A stretch of 7,491 nucleotides of DNA from an uncultured Verrucomicrobiales bacterium (GTDB lineage Bacteria; Verrucomicrobiota; Verrucomicrobiia; Verrucomicrobiales; DEV007), in the NCBI GenBank assembly GCA_937893785.1, contig CALCSP010000588.1:1-7491 (forward strand). Reading direction: 5' to 3'. Of this stretch, positions 6,266-7,491 are shown in pieces. The notes under the pieces were generated by a model. The model did no database searches. It was given only the letters and a program-made list of their open reading frames with translations, and was not told the DNA's origin. Each line of letters begins with the position of its first letter. Position 1 is the stretch's first letter. A program made the position numbers and the translations under genes.

Positions 6266-7491
6266 ATGAATTCCAGTGTTGCTGCGCGATTGAATGCCGA
6301 TCTCTTGGAGGAGAATTATGCTCTATGGCGTGAGGATCCAGGGGCAGTTGATTCTGAGTGGGCTGCATTCTTTGAGGGCTTTGCGCTCGGAGCCGCGCAG
6401 ACCAAAGCGGATAAGCAAAAATCTGGTCCCCGAACAGCTAATAATGATTCCCTGCGAGTGACGCAGGTTGATGCCGCTTTTCGAGCCGGGGTTGTCAGGA
6501 TGCTATACAATTATCGTAGCCTTGGTCATACCGAGGCATGGCTAGATCCGTTAAGTCTGGACCCACCGGTTAATCCTTGCCTTGCTCATGAGGAGTTTGG
6601 CTTTGCTGAATCTGATTTACAGGAGGAGGTAGCAAGCCGTTTTTTTGATGGAGGAAAGCCAATGAAACTTGCCGAGATGGTGGGTCGCCTGCAACAGATC
6701 TACTGTGGTAAGGTTGGTTTTGAATTTATGCACATCCAGGATAGCACGATAAGGCACTGGGTTCGCGACAAGGTAGAGCAACGGCCTAGGGCGTGGAGTG
6801 CAAGTTTAGAAACCAAGCAGAGGGTATTGCAATGGTTGATACGGGCAGAAGAATTTGAACAATTTTTCCACAAGAAATACGTAGCTCAAAAAAGATTTGG
6901 CCTTGAGGGCGGCGAGTCTGCTATTGTTGCTTTGGAGAGCATGTTGCTTAAGGCTGCAGGAATGGGAGTTGAGCAACTCGTCATGGGGATGGCTCATCGT
7001 GGCCGGTTGAATGTCTTGGCTAACTTTCTCAACAAGCCTCTTGGCGTTCTATTCAACGAATTCGCGGAGAACTATGTGCCCGAGTTAGCTGGTGGAGACG
7101 GTGATGTGAAATATCACCTAGGCTACGAAACGAACCGTATGGTAGGAGGTCGTGAAGTCAATATACTACTTGCTCCGAACCCGAGTCACCTTGAGGCGGT
7201 CAATCCCATTGTTGAGGGGATGGCACGTGCCAGACAGCGACTCCTTTCTGACACTGAGGAGCGTGCGAGGGTTTTGCCGGTTTTGTTGCATGGTGATGCG
7301 GCTTTTGCCGGGCAGGGGTCAGTGGCTGAAGTCCTGAATTTTTCCCAACTTCCTGGATATCGTACGGGGGGTACGCTCCACTTGGTGATTAATAACCAAA
7401 TAGGCTTTACCACACGGCCTGAGGATGCGCGATCGTCGGCCTATTGCACTGATATCGCCAAGATGATTGAGGCTCCGATTTTCCACGTCAA
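6266..7491 (+). CDS. sucA: 2-oxoglutarate dehydrogenase E1 component, 3'-truncated by window edge
   Basis: SucA is the thiamine-diphosphate E1 subunit of the 2-oxoglutarate dehydrogenase complex. It decarboxylates 2-oxoglutarate and passes the succinyl group to the lipoyl E2 (SucB) in the TCA cycle. The window holds 408 codons of an enzyme usually over 900 residues long, uninterrupted to the last base. It opens with the short N-terminal segment NADLLEENYALWREDPGAVD, thought in this family to contact E2. Then come YRSLGHTEAWLDPL, FEFMHIQD, active-site HRGRLN (244-249, H244), KYHLGY (H284), NPSHLEAVNP (H308) and the ThDP/metal region GDAAFAGQGSVAE (343-355) with NNQIGF (376-381). The ATG at 6266 places the conserved N-terminal segment at the usual distance. 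It has no Shine-Dalgarno; ATG codons just downstream are out of frame. sucB would be expected beyond the edge. Confidence 0.95.
   Translation, partial: MNSSVAARLNADLLEENYALWREDPGAVDSEWAAFFEGFALGAAQTKADKQKSGPRTANNDSLRVTQVDAAFRAGVVRMLYNYRSLGHTEAWLDPLSLDPPVNPCLAHEEFGFAESDLQEEVASRFFDGGKPMKLAEMVGRLQQIYCGKVGFEFMHIQDSTIRHWVRDKVEQRPRAWSASLETKQRVLQWLIRAEEFEQFFHKKYVAQKRFGLEGGESAIVALESMLLKAAGMGVEQLVMGMAHRGRLNVLANFLNKPLGVLFNEFAENYVPELAGGDGDVKYHLGYETNRMVGGREVNILLAPNPSHLEAVNPIVEGMARARQRLLSDTEERARVLPVLLHGDAAFAGQGSVAEVLNFSQLPGYRTGGTLHLVINNQIGFTTRPEDARSSAYCTDIAKMIEAPIFHV

Overview
The window suggests a bacterium of intermediate GC with short intergenic gaps, an oxidative TCA cycle and a methylated (mena)quinone. 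The UbiE/MenG N-terminus (ADRYVVTNHVLSLGIDILWR) and the GldA/GldF/GldG-like plus DUF4340 gene set recall Verrucomicrobiota or other PVC-group genomes. That assignment rests on remembered family resemblance; there is no rRNA or marker search behind it. None of the five protein starts has a strong Shine-Dalgarno sequence.

Layout. Bases 1-73 are the 3' part of a tRNA-Leu(CAG) whose first ~10 bases lie outside the window. ubiE/menG (139-813, +) follows after 65 bp. A 73-bp convergent gap (814-886) holds an 8-bp perfect hairpin. Four minus-strand genes then form one tight operon, read from right to left: ABC ATPase (6091-5150), ABC-2 permease (5138-4320), GldG-like membrane protein (4316-2805) and a DUF4340 membrane-anchored protein (2776-887). 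Gaps are 11, 3 and 28 bp. A 174-bp divergent region (6092-6265) with plausible overlapping promoters separates this operon from sucA (6266 to the window edge, +), the E1 subunit of 2-oxoglutarate dehydrogenase, of which the first 408 codons are present.

How they fit. The minus-strand operon looks like one machine: a cytoplasmic ATPase, a membrane permease and two proteins with an N-terminal anchor and a large, probably extracytoplasmic, domain. Its first three members resemble GldA, GldF and GldG of Bacteroidota gliding bacteria, but no other gliding gene is visible and the substrate is unknown. It is the least understood part of the window. ubiE and sucA are housekeeping genes of respiration and central carbon metabolism with no evident functional link to it.

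The DUF4340 protein appears to be built from four tandem copies of one domain, and the permease has an extra N-terminal hydrophobic segment. No mobile element, CRISPR array, phage gene or broken gene was seen. No stretch over 300 bp lacks a gene.
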